Shown here: piece by piece, positions 12,772-24,887 of the stretch
How the letters are laid out: each line of letters opens with the position of its first letter
Numbering within the stretch: position 1 is the first letter of the stretch
Assembly (NCBI GenBank): GCA_002917075.1
Contig: NTMA01000135.1
Location: forward strand, 27,572-91,571
Reading direction: 5' to 3'
Source: Hawksworthiomyces lignivorus
Taxonomy: Eukaryota > Ascomycota > Sordariomycetes > Ophiostomatales > Ophiostomataceae
DNA length: 64,000 nt
Notes under the pieces: generated by a model
What the model was told of the DNA's origin: nothing
Database searches by the model: none
What the model saw: only the letters and a program-made list of their open reading frames with translations
Position numbers and translations under genes: made by a program

Positions 12772-14193
12772 TTAGTTGACCATCGCACCTCCAGGAATTT
12801 CCGTAAGCCCTGAGAATGCATGTTAGCGAGAAAGCCTGAGAGCAACCGCGATGGCGCAAGAGACTGTACGTACAGTTGTTTGTGCCAATGTCCTCCTCAT
12901 ACTGCTGGCGCTTGGTGCACTTCTGGAGCGCCTCGGTGGACTGCAGCTTGATCGCCGGGCAGGTCTCGCTGAAGCAGTTGGTCCCGAGACCGTCCATGGC
13001 GCGCTGGAGAGCGTCGCCCTGCCAGCCAAAGAGATAGTCGCCGTGCGCGCCGTGTCCCGTGCTGCAAAACGGAAAAGGTCAGTGGCTGTCCATCACAGAG
13101 AAAGAGAGAGAGAGAGAGTATGAGAGGCAAAACTGACGTGTCGCCAAAGCTGTACACGAGCGGCTGCTTGCCGTCCTCATAGTACTTGGCGTCGGCGAAG
13201 CCCGACGTGTCGTACATGATCTCGTACATGACCTGGGGGATGCGCACGGGATGCGTGCTGGGGCACTTGTCGCCGGCAAGCGCCTCGCCGTCGGGGTAGG
13301 CCACGTGGCTCTTGTGGTCGGGGCTGTCCACGTTCTTGCCATCCCAGCACGACGGGAAGATGACCGTCGCCCGGATGCCGCCGGGGCACGGCGTGCTGGG
13401 GAACGACGACGAGTCCGACCGGTCGCACGGCGCGCCGTTGCCGCCCATTGTGCGGTCTGCCCGGCCCAGGCAGCGGTGGCAGATGCGCAGCGGGCCGCTC
13501 GGCGCGGTGCGCAGCGTGTTGTCGCCGGCCAGCATGCGAAAGCCCTGTCGAGAAAAAAACATTCAGTTCGTCAGTCTAGACAGACGGGAAAAGGTCACCT
13601 GCTGCGGTCATATCCCCCGCTGCACTCACGGGTTTCATCGCCGTCATCTTCATGTCTGTCTTGCCGCTAAAGGGTTTCATGTAGTAGACGGTGAGGCCGC
13701 CCTTCTGGTCTAGCAGCGTGCCGTTCAGGCGGCCGTTGGCCATCTGCGGAACGCGCTTGTATGTGCCGTTCTCGGGCGACCGGAAGTAGATCGACGCCGT
13801 CCAGTAGTTGCTAAAGTCTTCGGACATCTTGCAGGACGTGCAGGTGGACTGCTTGGGGGGGTCGATGGTCGACGGGTCCATCTATGCGATCATTTTGTGT
13901 TTTAGTACAATGTCGCTATTATATTTTTTTTTGTATTTTTTTTTTTTCGAGAAACAACAGGGAGGTCACAGCTGGGTAGCTGAGCATACCGTGATATTGA
14001 ACGAATTTCCTCCGACAACTTGGTGCATGTGCGCCGTAGGAAGCATACCCGGGTTCACGAGCGGATCGCTGCGCTCGATGGTCAGCTGGGAGCAGCCGAA
14101 CCGCAGAAAGGACCCGGATCCCCTGGCGGCTCCGGTCTGCGCCAGAGCATTTTGCCCAAGCAACGCAATAAGCGCGAGTGTCGTCCAAGCCAT
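12772..14193 (-). CDS. Secreted DUF1996 family protein
   Basis: Predicted 362-aa secreted protein from five exons: 14193-13990, 13881-13630, 13544-13138, 13061-12874 and 12809-12772, all joining in phase; the last intron has a CTAAC branch site. The N-terminus MAWTTLALIALLGQNALAQT is a typical signal peptide. DUF1996 motifs follow: AHMHQVVGGNSF near residue 60, a Cys-containing CTSCK segment, CPGGIRATVIFPSCWDG, SHVAYPDG, and a GHGAHGDYLFGWQGD block. DUF1996 proteins are common extracellular or wall-associated proteins of unknown biochemical function in fungi, often with a WSC domain or Ser-rich tail. None is present here, so this is the short form. Identification of the family is firm; function is unknown. 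Confidence 0.88.
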
Positions 14194-14956
14194 GGTTTTC
14201 CGCGCAGATGTTGAGAAGCGTGGTCTTTGTTACGATGGAAGCGAGATACGTGTGTGTTGTGTCTGCAACGTTTGCTCGATCATGTTTTCGCCTGGTGGAA
14301 ATCACTTGGGAGGAATTATATCAGGGGCGCCTCGGATCGAAATCTTCCACTGCTTCTCGACTTTCAGGCCATGACCACACTCGCTCTCTTCCAGATCAAA
14401 ACGAAGTGGAGTAAACAATATAAGTTAATGTGTTTAAACAGCTGTATTGATAAACTCACGACGGCAGTCGAGACGACCAATAGGGTGAGAACCTTCATCT
14501 CAGAGTAACCAATGACATGTTATAACGCGATTGCAGCCGTCCTGTAGCGAGGGCAGCCAAGAATAGAGATAAGGTTCGATCATATACCGGCGCCAAGTAC
14601 TTAGGGGTTTGATATAGAGAGTATAGCCCGGGTCCAACTATATCCAGCTTCTGAAGAGTCTCAGAATGGGCCACAAGAATACGGTGGCTCGCGATACGAG
14701 GGAAGAGGTCGTGCCCGGTAATCAGGATTGCAGACACCGCACATACGTATATTTATAGAGCTGTGCATAGTCGACTGCTGATGACAACTGCCGTGTCATC
14801 ACGCAAGACGGATACTAAAGGGTGCCAAACCTGGAATACTATGAATTGCTGTAAATGAAAACAATGGTCTATAGCCATGGAGCGAGCATACATAGGAGAC
14901 AAGAATACTCCATGACAATACGGCTAATGAGAAGTGCGTGGCTCTATCAGATTCTA
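14194..14956. other. Intergenic region
   Basis: This is the promoter of the DUF1996 gene and the 3' flank of the D-lactate dehydrogenase gene. A TATAAT-like box on the - strand lies at 14315-14320, about 120 bp upstream of the DUF1996 start. No gene seen. Confidence 0.45.
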
Positions 14957-16978
14957 TCAGAAGTCAAAGATCTTCCCTGGGTTCATGAGCCATAGCGGAT
15001 CCAGGCTTGCCTTTATGGCTTTCATCACACCGATAGTCTCGGCGCCGAGCTCCTGCATCAACAGCGCCTTCTTCCCCAGCCCGACTGCGTGCTCTCCCGT
15101 ACACGTGCCGTCCATGTCCAGCGCCCTCTGGGCCATATCGTAGACGCATTTTCGGATGGCCTCTCGCTGGGCCGGCACACGCTCGTCGTACAAGATGGTC
15201 TCGTGAAAGTTGCCGTCGCCCACGTGCCCCAGAATGCTGCCCGCCAAGCCGGCCGCCCTGGCGTCCCGCTGGCTGAGCTCCACAATGTCGGCGAGCCGGC
15301 TGAGCGGCACAGCCACGTCTGTCGACACCACGCCAGACCCAGAGTCGGGCGGCCGCTGCGCCAGCATGGACCAGAGCGCCTCCTTGCGCACCGCCCACAG
15401 CGCGTCCTTCTCCGCCTCTGACACCGCAAAGGCAAAGTCGCCACCGCCTTGTCGCGCCATGATCTCGCGCACCTGCGCGAGGTTCTCACGGACACCGTCG
15501 CTGGTGCCGGCGAACTTGAACAGCAGCGTGGGCCGCTCTCGCCAGCGCTTCTTCGGCGGCGCTGCTAGCGAGCTCTGTTCGCTGCGAGAAGTGCTGTCCT
15601 CTTCGGTGCTCCTCGCCGCGCTCTCCTGCGCCGCCTGGGACTCGTTGAAGATGCGCATTTGCGCGTCGTCTAGCAGCTCCATCGCGGCCACGGGCACCCC
15701 GGCGCGGATGACCGCGGCGGCGGCGGCGGCGGCTGCGCGAATGGACGCAAAGTTGACCATGGCGACCGAGGTCTCTTTCGGCCGCGGCGCCAGGCGCAGC
15801 GTTATCTCGGTGACGATGCCCAGCGTGCCCTCGGAGCCGACGAAGAGCGCGGTTAGGTTGTAGCCGGCGGCGCTCTTGCGCGGGCGGCGGCGCGTCTTGA
15901 TGACGGTGCCGTCGGCGAGCACCACGGTCAGGTTGACTACCCAGTCCTTCATGGTGCCGTAGCGCACCGCGTTGGTGCCGCTGCAGTTGGTGCCCACCAT
16001 GCCGCCGATGCGCGCCGTGGGGCCCGGGTCCACGGGGAAAAACAGCCCCCGCCCCGCCAGCGCCCGGTTCAGGTCCATCCATGCCACCGCCGGCTGCACC
16101 ACCGCGTCCAGGTCCGCCTCGTGCACCGCCACCACCTGGTCCATCCGCGCAAAGTCGATGCTGAGCCCGCCGTGCGGCGCCGCAAAGTTTCCCTCCAGGC
16201 TCGAGCCGCCCGCGTACGGCACCATGGGCACGCGGTATCGGTGGCACACCAGCGCAATCTGCCGCACGTCTTCCGTCGACTGCGGGTACGCCACCGCCAC
16301 CGGCAGTCGCGCGCTGTTGCTCGACGACCACTCCGAGTAGCCGTGGCGCTGCAGATCCTCGGCGTCCGTGCTCACGGCATCTGCCGACAGCAGGTCGCGG
16401 ATCTCTTCGATCGCCTGCGGACAAGCGCGCCAATGTCAGCTCTATCTTTTTTTTGTCCTTACTGAATCAGGTGTTCATCAGAGATCCCCTTCTGCGCCGC
16501 AAAAACTTACCAGCATCATGGTTGCCTGGTCTGCATACTGCGGACACCTCTGCTGCGATGAAGCAGCAAGCCCCAGCTGCTGTTCTTCCTTGGCATCTGC
16601 GTCTTGGGCGTCCGAGAAAGCAAACGGGCCGAGCGTGAGGGTCAATAAGAACGTCACAAGGCTCGTTACCGTCATGGCCGACACGAGCGATGTCGAGCTA
16701 GGCATGCCGGCAAGTATAAAACTGAATTGACGTCTCTGCTGCTGCGGTCTTGGCCGGTGACTGTGGCTCTGGGTGTTGATGAATCGTCTCCGGATGGTAG
16801 CCCTTCCTCCGCTTCTAATGGCAATTGTGCTGAAATGTGAATATCCATGTTGCGCTGGACCAAAAAGACTGGCACTGCTATGAATCGGTTGAATTTGCAA
16901 CATTCGAGCCAGAACCGATGCTCTCCAAGAAGAGGCGCGAACCATGTTTATCAAGCGTATCCATGTACAGGGTCCCAC
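14957..16978 (-). CDS. Mitochondrial D-lactate dehydrogenase (cytochrome), FAD-linked
   Basis: Two exons, 16978-16511 and 16414-14957, encode a 641-aa flavoprotein (630 aa if the second ATG at 16945 is used). It should oxidise D-lactate to pyruvate and pass electrons to cytochrome c, as yeast Dld1 does. The basic, Ser/Arg-rich N-terminus followed by a hydrophobic segment (about residues 90-125) fits a matrix-targeting and inner-membrane-anchoring presequence. The PCMH-type FAD-binding motif PYAGGSSLEGN, the block IGGMVGTNCSGTNAVRYGTM, and the C-terminal LGHVGDGNFH and TCTGEHAVGLGKK motifs are intact. A TATATA box lies 50 bp upstream of the first ATG. A low-complexity Ser/Glu insertion around residue 395 is an oddity. 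Related 2-hydroxyacid dehydrogenases such as D-2-hydroxyglutarate enzymes are a less likely alternative. Confidence 0.9.
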
Positions 16979-17920
16979 GTTGCCAAGAGACTTGATATTA
17001 CAGAGACATCAAGACAACCAAGCTGGTATATAACTAGCTTTGGCTTGTAGAGAATTCAAGAAATTCTGTAGAATTGGATTTACTCCTGATGAGGCGAATA
17101 TGTGAGTGTCAATCCACACAACGTAAAAGTCAGCATATGATTACAGGCTACAATGGCGTGCGGGTACCAAGATATCTGCACTCCAAATGTTCATAATGGT
17201 TCACTAGCTTTCGTGGATCCCCTTGCACTCATCTCACGCTTGGTTCCCTAATTTTTGTGTGAATGTTTGTGCAATATGGTCCAAGAACGCAGAAATGAAC
17301 AGCTCGGTCAGAACCAAAGCGAGGCGAATAGCCGATGAAATGATGAAGGCTTCGGCGATGTATAATACCGAGAGGGAATGAGCCAAGTGACAATCATCTC
17401 GGAAGTCATGATTCTTTTGTTTCTATGCTTGAACGCAAATTTAAAATAACTAATAAGACTCAGAAATGTGCAGTGGTTCCTAGAGCCGAGGGAAAAGAAG
17501 GACGCTATAGACGAGGCTGGCACTATTCGGGTCATTTGGCAGCGAAATGGGGGGGCTTTGAAGGCTCAGGTCACGCGGTATACAGAACCGTGCAGCCGTA
17601 TGCCGTCATTACCGAGACAAACCAAAGTCTTCATTTCTCTCTTGCTAATATCGTGTTCTTACGTACGTAAAATTGCATCGAGTGCATCAGAACCAACCGG
17701 GTATTGTTGTCCGCTGCTGGATTCACAGCTCTGCGCGCGTGCACCATGACAAGGATGAGCATGCCAAATGAAACTAATAAACATAACTTGAAAACAAGAG
17801 TCTCACAGCACTATAGTGAAAGCCGGCTCGCAAACTCTGTATAGCATACTTGAGCATTTTCCCTGTTTCGAGTAGACCACTATATACAAGAAGTAAAATA
17901 CAGCTTAAAGGCAGAAGGCG
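16979..17920. other. Intergenic region
   Basis: Beyond the promoter of the D-lactate dehydrogenase gene I see no coding potential; the stretch is AT-rich and marks the transition into the accessory region. Confidence 0.5.
17027..17032 (-). promoter_or_regulatory. TATA box of the D-lactate dehydrogenase gene
   Basis: TATATA on the - strand, 50 bp upstream of the ATG at 16978 and 82 bp upstream of the ATG at 16945. Spacing favours transcription starting close to or just upstream of the first ATG. Confidence 0.45.
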
Positions 17921-18034
17921 TTGTTCTGGTCGCCGTTTTTAGTAGGCCTAATTCGCGCCAGTCATTGTACAGTCGCCTCTGTTAACAGAAGCGAAATAGT
18001 ACGCCGAAGCCGTCCACCAACTCCTTCGCTGCGA

Positions 18035-18739
18035 ATGCTCGCATCTACTATGCCGCGCCGATATCGACGCCTTTTCTACGTATGCCATTCTGACAATTTC
18101 TCTGTGGAAGACTTCTTCGTTCCACTATCCCCTTTCCCTTCCCCCACCCTCCATACCACTCACCTACGAACACAGGAGTCTTTCAGGGAATACCGCCTGG
18201 TGGGACAGTACCCAGCTGAGTACGACTTCCGCGACTTCCGCTCGGCGAAACTGGCGCGGCTGCGCCGTCGTGGGCGGCCGCCGGCCAACACAACGCGCGA
18301 CGAAGCGTTGCTGGATATTAAGGATGACGGCGAGACGGCAGCGCCGTCCATCGTGCCGTCACCACGGCTGGATGCCGCAGACGTCGATGATGTTTTCATC
18401 TCCAAGCCGCAGCCACAGTCGCAGGTTCCGACGCATAGCTTTCCCCCGCAGCAAAATCACCAGCCGCCTCTGTCAACAGAAGATGTGCCCCAGGAATTGG
18501 ATCTTGTTGGCAGCATGGCCAATGTCACCAACTCTGCGAATGTAGGTGCCTCTTCGGATGATATGGGGGCTCTCTGTTCCATGCCGGCGGTCTCCCATGC
18601 CCAGTGGGGTCTTCCAGAGGTGGCCGGCGCAGACCAAGGGATGTATCTAGACTGGTTTGGGCTGTTTGATGAGTCGGGGAACCCAGACTACCAGACCGGC
18701 GACCCAGCCATGTTCTGGGACCAGTTGCATCAACTATAG
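18035..18739 (+). CDS. Unknown AT-hook-like, acidic Pro/Gln-rich protein; possible truncated regulator
   Basis: An open frame from ATG 18035 (alternative ATG 18053) to TAG 18739. An optional 96-bp intron (GTATGC at about 18080 to CACAG at 18175) is in frame either way. The first part is basic and contains EYRLVGQYPAEYDF followed by LRRRGRPPAN, which resembles an AT-hook (RGRP core). The rest is acidic and rich in Pro, Gln and Ser, ending in a hydrophobic/acidic segment (DWFGLFDESG), the composition of a transcriptional activation domain. The basic part is vaguely like the end of an HMG box, but no complete box exists, so it may be the C-terminal remnant of a regulator. I do not recognise a family. 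It lies just upstream of the TPR-CHAT pseudogene. Confidence 0.4.
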   Translation: MLASTMPRRYRRLFYVCHSDNFSVEDFFVPLSPFPSPTLHTTHLRTQESFREYRLVGQYPAEYDFRDFRSAKLARLRRRGRPPANTTRDEALLDIKDDGETAAPSIVPSPRLDAADVDDVFISKPQPQSQVPTHSFPPQQNHQPPLSTEDVPQELDLVGSMANVTNSANVGASSDDMGALCSMPAVSHAQWGLPEVAGADQGMYLDWFGLFDESGNPDYQTGDPAMFWDQLHQL

Positions 18740-18917
18740 AAATGTATAGTGTCCATTGTGCGTTTGCCATATTCTCGCATTTACTTGCACCTCTACATAT
18801 TCACCAATTCTACACTGTGTGTCTCTAATATGCATCTATAATCATCTCTTTCGTGGTTTCTTAATTTCTGTTCTCCACGGCGACATATTTCGGTAATTAT
18901 ACGCTGGTGTGAGAAAA

Positions 18918-21900
18918 GTTAACACCCGAGGACCATCCCGATCGTGTGATGTATTTAAATAATTTTGGGAGCCATCTTTGTTCGCGGTACAATCGTTTAG
19001 GCAAATTAGCTAACTTGGAAGATGCTATCAAGACGACAAGATTGGCAGTCGACATAACACCTAGTGACCCAGGAATAATGTCCAACTTGGGACACTATCT
19101 AGTTTGCTCTTATAAGCGCACTGGTAGAATGACCGATCTAGAAGAAGCAGTTGAGACTGCGAGACTAGCAGTCGAATTGGCAGCAGAGGGCCATCCTAAC
19201 CGTGTAATCTGTATAAAGTAACTTCAGAAATCTTCTTGGTCTTTGGTACCAACGGACAGGTAAGATGGCAGATCTAGAAGAAGCCATCAAGATTGCAAGA
19301 CAAGTAGTCAATTTGACACCTGCAAGCCATCCCGACCGTGCAGATAAGTTAGGCAATCTTGCGGTCAACCTTCATAGCAAGTATGAACGCACTGGCGAAC
19401 TGATCAACCTGGAAGAAGCTATCGAGACAGCAAAACAAGCTGCCGACTCAGCACCCGGGGACCATCTCAACCGCATAATTTATTTGCAAAATTTCAGTAA
19501 TCTGCTTTGTCTCCAATATTCAACGCACGGGCGAGCTGGCCGATCTTGAAGAAGCCATCAAGTCTGCAAGACAAGCGGTTGACTTGACCCCCAAAGACCA
19601 TTCGAGTCGTGCAGAAAGGTTCAGCAATCTAGGAAACCGGCTTGAGGACAGATATACGCGCACAGGCGAGGGCGAGGATTTAAAACATGCACTCGAGGCC
19701 GCTAGGCTAGCAGTCGACTCAACACCCAAAGATCATGTCAACTATGCAAACAGTGTAAATGGTCTCGCGACTAAGCTTAATCTCTGGTATGAATACACAG
19801 CTGAGAGAGCTTATCTGGAAGAAGCCATCAAGAATACAAGACAGGCAATCGACATAGGACGTAAAGGCAATTCCGATTATGGAGGCTGGTTGTGCAACCT
19901 AGGGAGCCAGCTTGAGAGCCGGTACAAACATGTTGGCGCGATGGCCGATCTAGAAGAAGCCATCGAGACTACAAAACAAGCAGTTAACTTAGCCAAGAGT
20001 GATTTAACCCGCGCAGCTAGGTTATCTAATCTGGGAAACCAGCTTGAGACCCAATACAGACGTACAGGCGATATAGTCAAATTAGAGGAAGCTGTCAAGG
20101 CTGCTAGACTGGCAGTCGGTTTAACACCCAAAGGCCATCCCGATTGTCGAGTCAAATTACATAATCTAGGGACAAAACTTGGTCTACAGGACAAACAGAC
20201 AAGCAAGATAACTGATATAGAAGAAGCGATTACAACTGTTCGACAAGCAATTGATATAACACCTCTCGACCACCCATTATGCGGGCACCCTGAACAATCT
20301 TAGTACCAAGTTCGCTCTTCGGTATAATGCACAGGCGATGTAGCCGATCTAGAAGACGCCATCGAGACTACAAGGCGATCAATCGACTTAACAGCCGAAG
20401 ATTACCCCGATCTTGCAGGCCGGCTAACCAATCTTGGGACCTACCTTCGTCTCCGGTACGAACGTTCAAGTGAATTGGCCGATCTGGAAGCAGCGTCGTC
20501 CATGCTGCAAAAAGCTTGGCATCATCGAAGCGCCAATCCCTTTGAACGTGTTCAAGCTGGTGCTTGGTGTCTGAAAATGCTAGCACAGCAAAATAAAACC
20601 GATATTGCTTTGAGCCTTGGTAAAGACATTATTGATTTTCTTCCGATAGTCGTCACAACAGGGCTCGATCGTAGCGACCAGCAATTTGCCGTATCAACTT
20701 TCGTCTGTGTGCTCTTTTCTTAGAATCGGGGCATCTGGCAGACGCTCTTCAGTACCTCGAAAGAGGCCGCGCAGTGATTATAGGCCAGCTCATCAACGCT
20801 AGAGACGACTTGTCTTCCTTGGAGAAACACCATCCTACAATTTATCACCGGTATCAGCAGCTCCGAAACGAAGTAAATATACCTCTCCGTCAAGTCGACC
20901 AAAATACCATTAAAAGACAGATGAGAGCCCGCCATCTCCAAGCTGTCGATGAGCTAGAGACATGCATCCAGGAGATCAGACGCATAGCCGGTTATGAGCG
21001 CTTTATGCTCGGCCAGACGACGGCCGAGATACAAGAGTCTGTCGTCGGTGGGCATGCTGTCATTATCAATGTCACCGCGCTTCGAAGTGACGCTATTGTC
21101 ATTTCTTCAGAGGGTATTAAGACAATTCACTTTTCGAGGCTTACTGCAGAGGACGCGCGAGTCTGGTTAGAAAAAGACTGGACAGGACGGCGACCAGAAC
21201 GCTTCAAGAGGAACAAGGAATATCTCGAGTATCTGGCGTGGCTGTAGGACGTGTGCGTGCGGTAGATTCTGCATGAGGTGTGCTTGGCCTCTGATACTTC
21301 AAATGGACTACCGAGAGTTTGGTGGGTTCGCACTGGTCTTGCTAGCGCGATGCCATTCCATGCCGCTGGAGTTCATTCTGTTGATTCCGAAGAGAACGCA
21401 CTCAACAAAGTGCTCTCATCGTATTCGCCATCTGTCAAAGCTCTCGCACATGCCCGACATCGAGACAAAGCCTCCGATGACGTCCGAAGACCGCTTCTGA
21501 TTGTTTCTACGCCGACTACGCCAGGGATTCATAGCAGCCTCCCTGGCGTCGAAAAAGAGACGAATGTGCTAGTGGATGCCGCTGGTGACCATTTGCCAAC
21601 CCAAGTCTTACACCTTCCAAGTGCAGATGAGGTGATTACGAGCCTTCAAGGTTGCTCCATTGCACACTTCGCATGTCATGGCTACACCGATCACGCAGAC
21701 CCCTCCAACAGCGGGTTGGTCTTGCAACAGCAGGGCCAAATAGACTGTCTAACGCTGCACAGAATATCGGAGTTGGATCTCCAAGGCGTTCGAATAGCTT
21801 ACCTGTCAGCCTGCTCTACGGCAGAGAACAAGGCAGCACGGCTGTCAGATGAGGTGATACATGTCGTGAGTGGCTTCCAGACGGCTGGCTTTCCGCATGT

Positions 21901-22099
21901 GATTGGTTGTCTCTGGCCGTCAGTCGACCGGGTGTGTGTGGAAGTTGCAAATAGGTTTTATCTGTCTTTGCTAGGAACGGCGAACAATTGGAGCAGCCGG
22001 GCGATCGCCTCGGCGCTTCATAGCGCTGTGATGGAGGTGCGGAAGACGGAGATGAACATGCCCCTGACGTGGGCACAATTTGTCCACTTCGGTGCATGA
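18918..22099 (+). pseudogene. Broken TPR-CHAT protein (tetratricopeptide repeats plus CHAT protease-like domain)
   Basis: Twelve roughly 42-residue TPR units (consensus LxNLGNxLxxRYxRTGxxxDLEEAIxxARxAV) occupy 18918-20560. A linker helix region and a C-terminal CHAT domain follow (about 21480-22099), with the His motif HFACHGYTD and the Cys motif LSACSTAE of the caspase-like dyad intact. The frame is broken by single-base shifts near 19220, 19522, 20285, 20330 and 20705, and by two in-frame TAG codons at 21245 and 21263 where TGG would fit. The 5' end is cut: a TGA precedes the first partial unit and no start codon remains. In intact fungal relatives such proteins are large and are thought to act in non-self recognition or regulated cell death. 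This copy cannot make a full protein; the terminal CHAT frame (from about 21278) is still open. Confidence 0.85.
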
Positions 22100-23862
22100 A
22101 CTACATCGATTTAATCGCATTCAACACTCTGCCACCGACTACCAAAGCCCATAAGTACGCTGCCCTCTTATATTATAACCCAGCTGGCCTCTTGCCGGCA
22201 CTAGTAGTGATGAGGCACTTATAAGTAAAAAAAAATAAAAATAAAAAATAAATAAATATTAGGAGTGTACGAAAAGAGTCTTTTAACTGAGTCGCGTTGT
22301 ACTTGTAGGCCTTAAAATTGTCTCATTTGGGAATAATTCGGGCGGTATCCCAGGCCACACTAATATAGCAGACAAATGAATCACTAAGTCTTATGGATAT
22401 AGCCTGGCTCCCTGGCTGGGTACCGCCCTAACTCGGCCCCCAATACTTTTAGCTGCCGTCTTCCGAGGCGCTTCTTGCACGCCAATCTTCGGTCCTCCAC
22501 ATACGAATGCCTTGAATGTTTTGGGGCATTATTTCGTTTGTGATGACTTTCGATCTTCCATCAACACGCGAATGATGTCCTGGTATGAGTACAGCGTGCC
22601 CCGGCATTGAGTGTTGTGCTTAGCGGCCGTTTGTTGTTGTAAATGTTGGTTTGGTGCCTCAATTCTAAAGCCCTCTGTGCTGACACGATTCGTTTCCCTA
22701 TTGTGGGTGTAAAGCACGTAATGTGTAATCCCCTAGCACTTGGTCTACAAGATAAACGGCGTAGGGATGGAGGTGGCATCATAAGGTCCGGGCTTTCAAA
22801 TGAGCAGATCGCACTTGGTTTCAGAATATTGAAAGCACGAACAGAACTCCTGCTACTCCTCTTTCAAGGACATTTGTTTCTTGCTGGATCGTTCCGGGAA
22901 TGGTTCTAGGTCAAAAAGGGTACGTCTCATTCATTTTTGCTCCTCTATTCCTCTATTTTCTGCAGGATTGCTGCATACTGTACATCTGTGTACATTCTGG
23001 TAGTTGCGCTTTTGCATGCATGCTTCGCTTACCAGTGGACTGCAATGTAACGGACCCGTCTACCAGGGTACAGGTAATGGACAAGTGGAGAAAGGTAGGG
23101 GGGAAGGTGGAACGGTCATCCTTTGTACGATAAATGACACGAAGACATGTACATCGTAGATCAGAGGAACTAACTTCCGCCGCAGCGGCGACGAGAAATT
23201 GAGCATTGTGAGTGATGTGAGCATGAAAGGGGATAGGAGGTGAAAGATGGGCATCCTGGGCGGCGAAGACGAACATGGAAATTAACTTCGTCCGCTAAAC
23301 TGACGGCTTTGCTGTCCGCTGCTAGCACATCCCAGCTAGCTTATTTTGTTACTTTTTCACCAGTCCGGGGGTCTTCCTGCTCATATGCATTAGCACCAAA
23401 TGGTGTTAGTCTTGTCTCTCTTTCTCTCCTCGGGGGCGCTGTCATTGTGCCAAGCCTCAGAAGGGAGGGATCTCCGCACCCGTAGCTCGAAAGACAGAGA
23501 ATGCAAAGGAGAAGGGGGGAGGTGGAGTGAGGGACGGAGAGGAATCGAGGGGGATACACGATTGACCGGCACACTCCGCAGCCCTTTTCGTGTAGCCCTA
23601 AATCTCTTGCGTAGTCGTTGTCTTTCTGTCGGCAGCATCTCCCTCGTTGGCCTTTTTCAATATCGGCGTTTCCTCTCTCTCCGTCGTGCACATGTACATA
23701 TATGAGTACAATTGACCTGGCAAAGCGCAAAGGCATCCACGCCAGGTGCCCCTCCCTCTATTCTCTAAACGGCCGCGCTCTTGCTACGTCTCCCTTCTCC
23801 CCCAGTTGACTCGCGCACACCCACCTGCCCACGGATCTCCCTCCTCCTCCCCTCCCCGAGCC
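22100..23862. other. Intergenic region, no gene seen
   Basis: The 1.76 kb between the TPR-CHAT pseudogene and the next small gene has only short random frames. An A-rich tract (about 22227-22260) follows the pseudogene. C/T-rich sequence from 23740 on is probably the leader of the gene at 23863. Confidence 0.5.
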
Positions 23863-24345
23863 ATGGCCAGCGTCTACCGGAGCGCCGAGGCGTGGCAGGC
23901 CACGCTGGAGGTGCTGTTCAACAAGGACCCGGCAGAGCCCGGCGAAGATGAGGCGGCCACCCGGGCCCGCGAGGACCGCCGCATCCGCGACGCCGTGCAC
24001 GCACTGTACATCCCCGGCGTCAGCACCGTCACCATCGACGGCCACACCATGGACTTTGACGGGCTGATCGCCTCTGGCCACCGCGTGCGCGGCTCCACCG
24101 CCGCCGCCGCCGCACAGGTCACCATCCGCATCCGCGACTACGCGCACGATCCACAGGACCCCACCCGGATCACCGCCGTCTGGCGCGTGACCGTGCGGAA
24201 CCCGCCCGCCGGGGGCGGCGCCAGCCCACCGCGGCCCATCACTGTCGACGTCAACGTGCGGGGGGTCCTGGACGCGCCGGACGGGAAGGCGGTCAAAATC
24301 GAGGCGACGTCGACACCGGTAGAGGATTCTGATGAGTCAGATTAG
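23863..24345 (+). CDS. Small hypothetical protein, possibly NTF2/SnoaL-like fold
   Basis: An uninterrupted 160-aa, GC-rich frame beginning MASVYRSAEAW and ending in an acidic tail (EDSDESD). The ATG sits in a good context (GAGCCATGG) after a C/T-rich leader. The order of elements, with two N-terminal helices, a YIPGVSTVTIDGHTMDF segment, then beta-rich RIRDY and ITAVWRVTVRN segments, resembles SnoaL-like NTF2-fold proteins, but no diagnostic motif is visible and the assignment is a guess. There is no signal peptide or membrane segment, so it is probably cytosolic. Confidence 0.65.
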   Translation: MASVYRSAEAWQATLEVLFNKDPAEPGEDEAATRAREDRRIRDAVHALYIPGVSTVTIDGHTMDFDGLIASGHRVRGSTAAAAAQVTIRIRDYAHDPQDPTRITAVWRVTVRNPPAGGGASPPRPITVDVNVRGVLDAPDGKAVKIEATSTPVEDSDESD

Positions 24346-24684
24346 GGAGCAGAGCTAGAGCTAGGGACAAAGAGGTCGTGCCCTTCTTGATGGGAGGGCG
24401 AACAGTGTCTGGTGGAAATCCGAAAGATATCGGTCGCATGGCCGGTCGTCAGGAATTGTCACGAAGGAAACGGCAAAGCCAATGTAGGAAGCGAGCTTCT
24501 ACAAAAAGGGTTTCTTAACGTTTTCTCAAATCTTCATAACCATAGCTACATACGACCATACCCTCCGTCCTTTTGCAGTTTCCTCATTAACTACCCTCTC
24601 ACCCAACCCCTAACCCCCCCTCCAAAATAAAAACCTTGGTCTCCTTTCAAGTCCCTAGACCATAGTGTAGCTGAAGCTGCACAG

Positions 24685-24803
24685 GCACCGCAGGTAAAAC
24701 CTGTGCAAGAGGTGCTTAGCGCCAGTGCCAACCTGTGCTGTGCCTGCGCTTGGTCCCCAAAGAGGAAATTTTTTCAAATGAGGTTTTTCGGGTGGGATGA
24801 CAC
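24685..24803 (+). repeat. Dispersed element, copy A
   Basis: About 110 bp that align with copy B near 53864-53982 on the same strand. Both share the order CCTGTGCA, GAGGTGCTTAGCGCCA, CTTGGT-CCC, AAAGAGGAAATTTTT and a TTTTCG-GTG-GAT block. Copies have diverged by roughly a quarter of positions by eye. No coding potential. Nature unknown: a degenerate short mobile element or an RNA-gene-derived repeat are both possible. Confidence 0.65.
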
Positions 24804-24887
24804 CAAACTTCTTTGCATTATAATAGTCCCCGTACCCATATTAAAACGAAATATTTACTGCTCAATTCTGTATCCATCATGGGTCTT

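Noticed and set aside
24548..24560. Thirteen bases (ACATACGACCATA) like the 5' end of fungal 5S rRNA
   Set aside because: The similarity stops at once; internal control regions of 5S genes are missing. At most a tiny relic.
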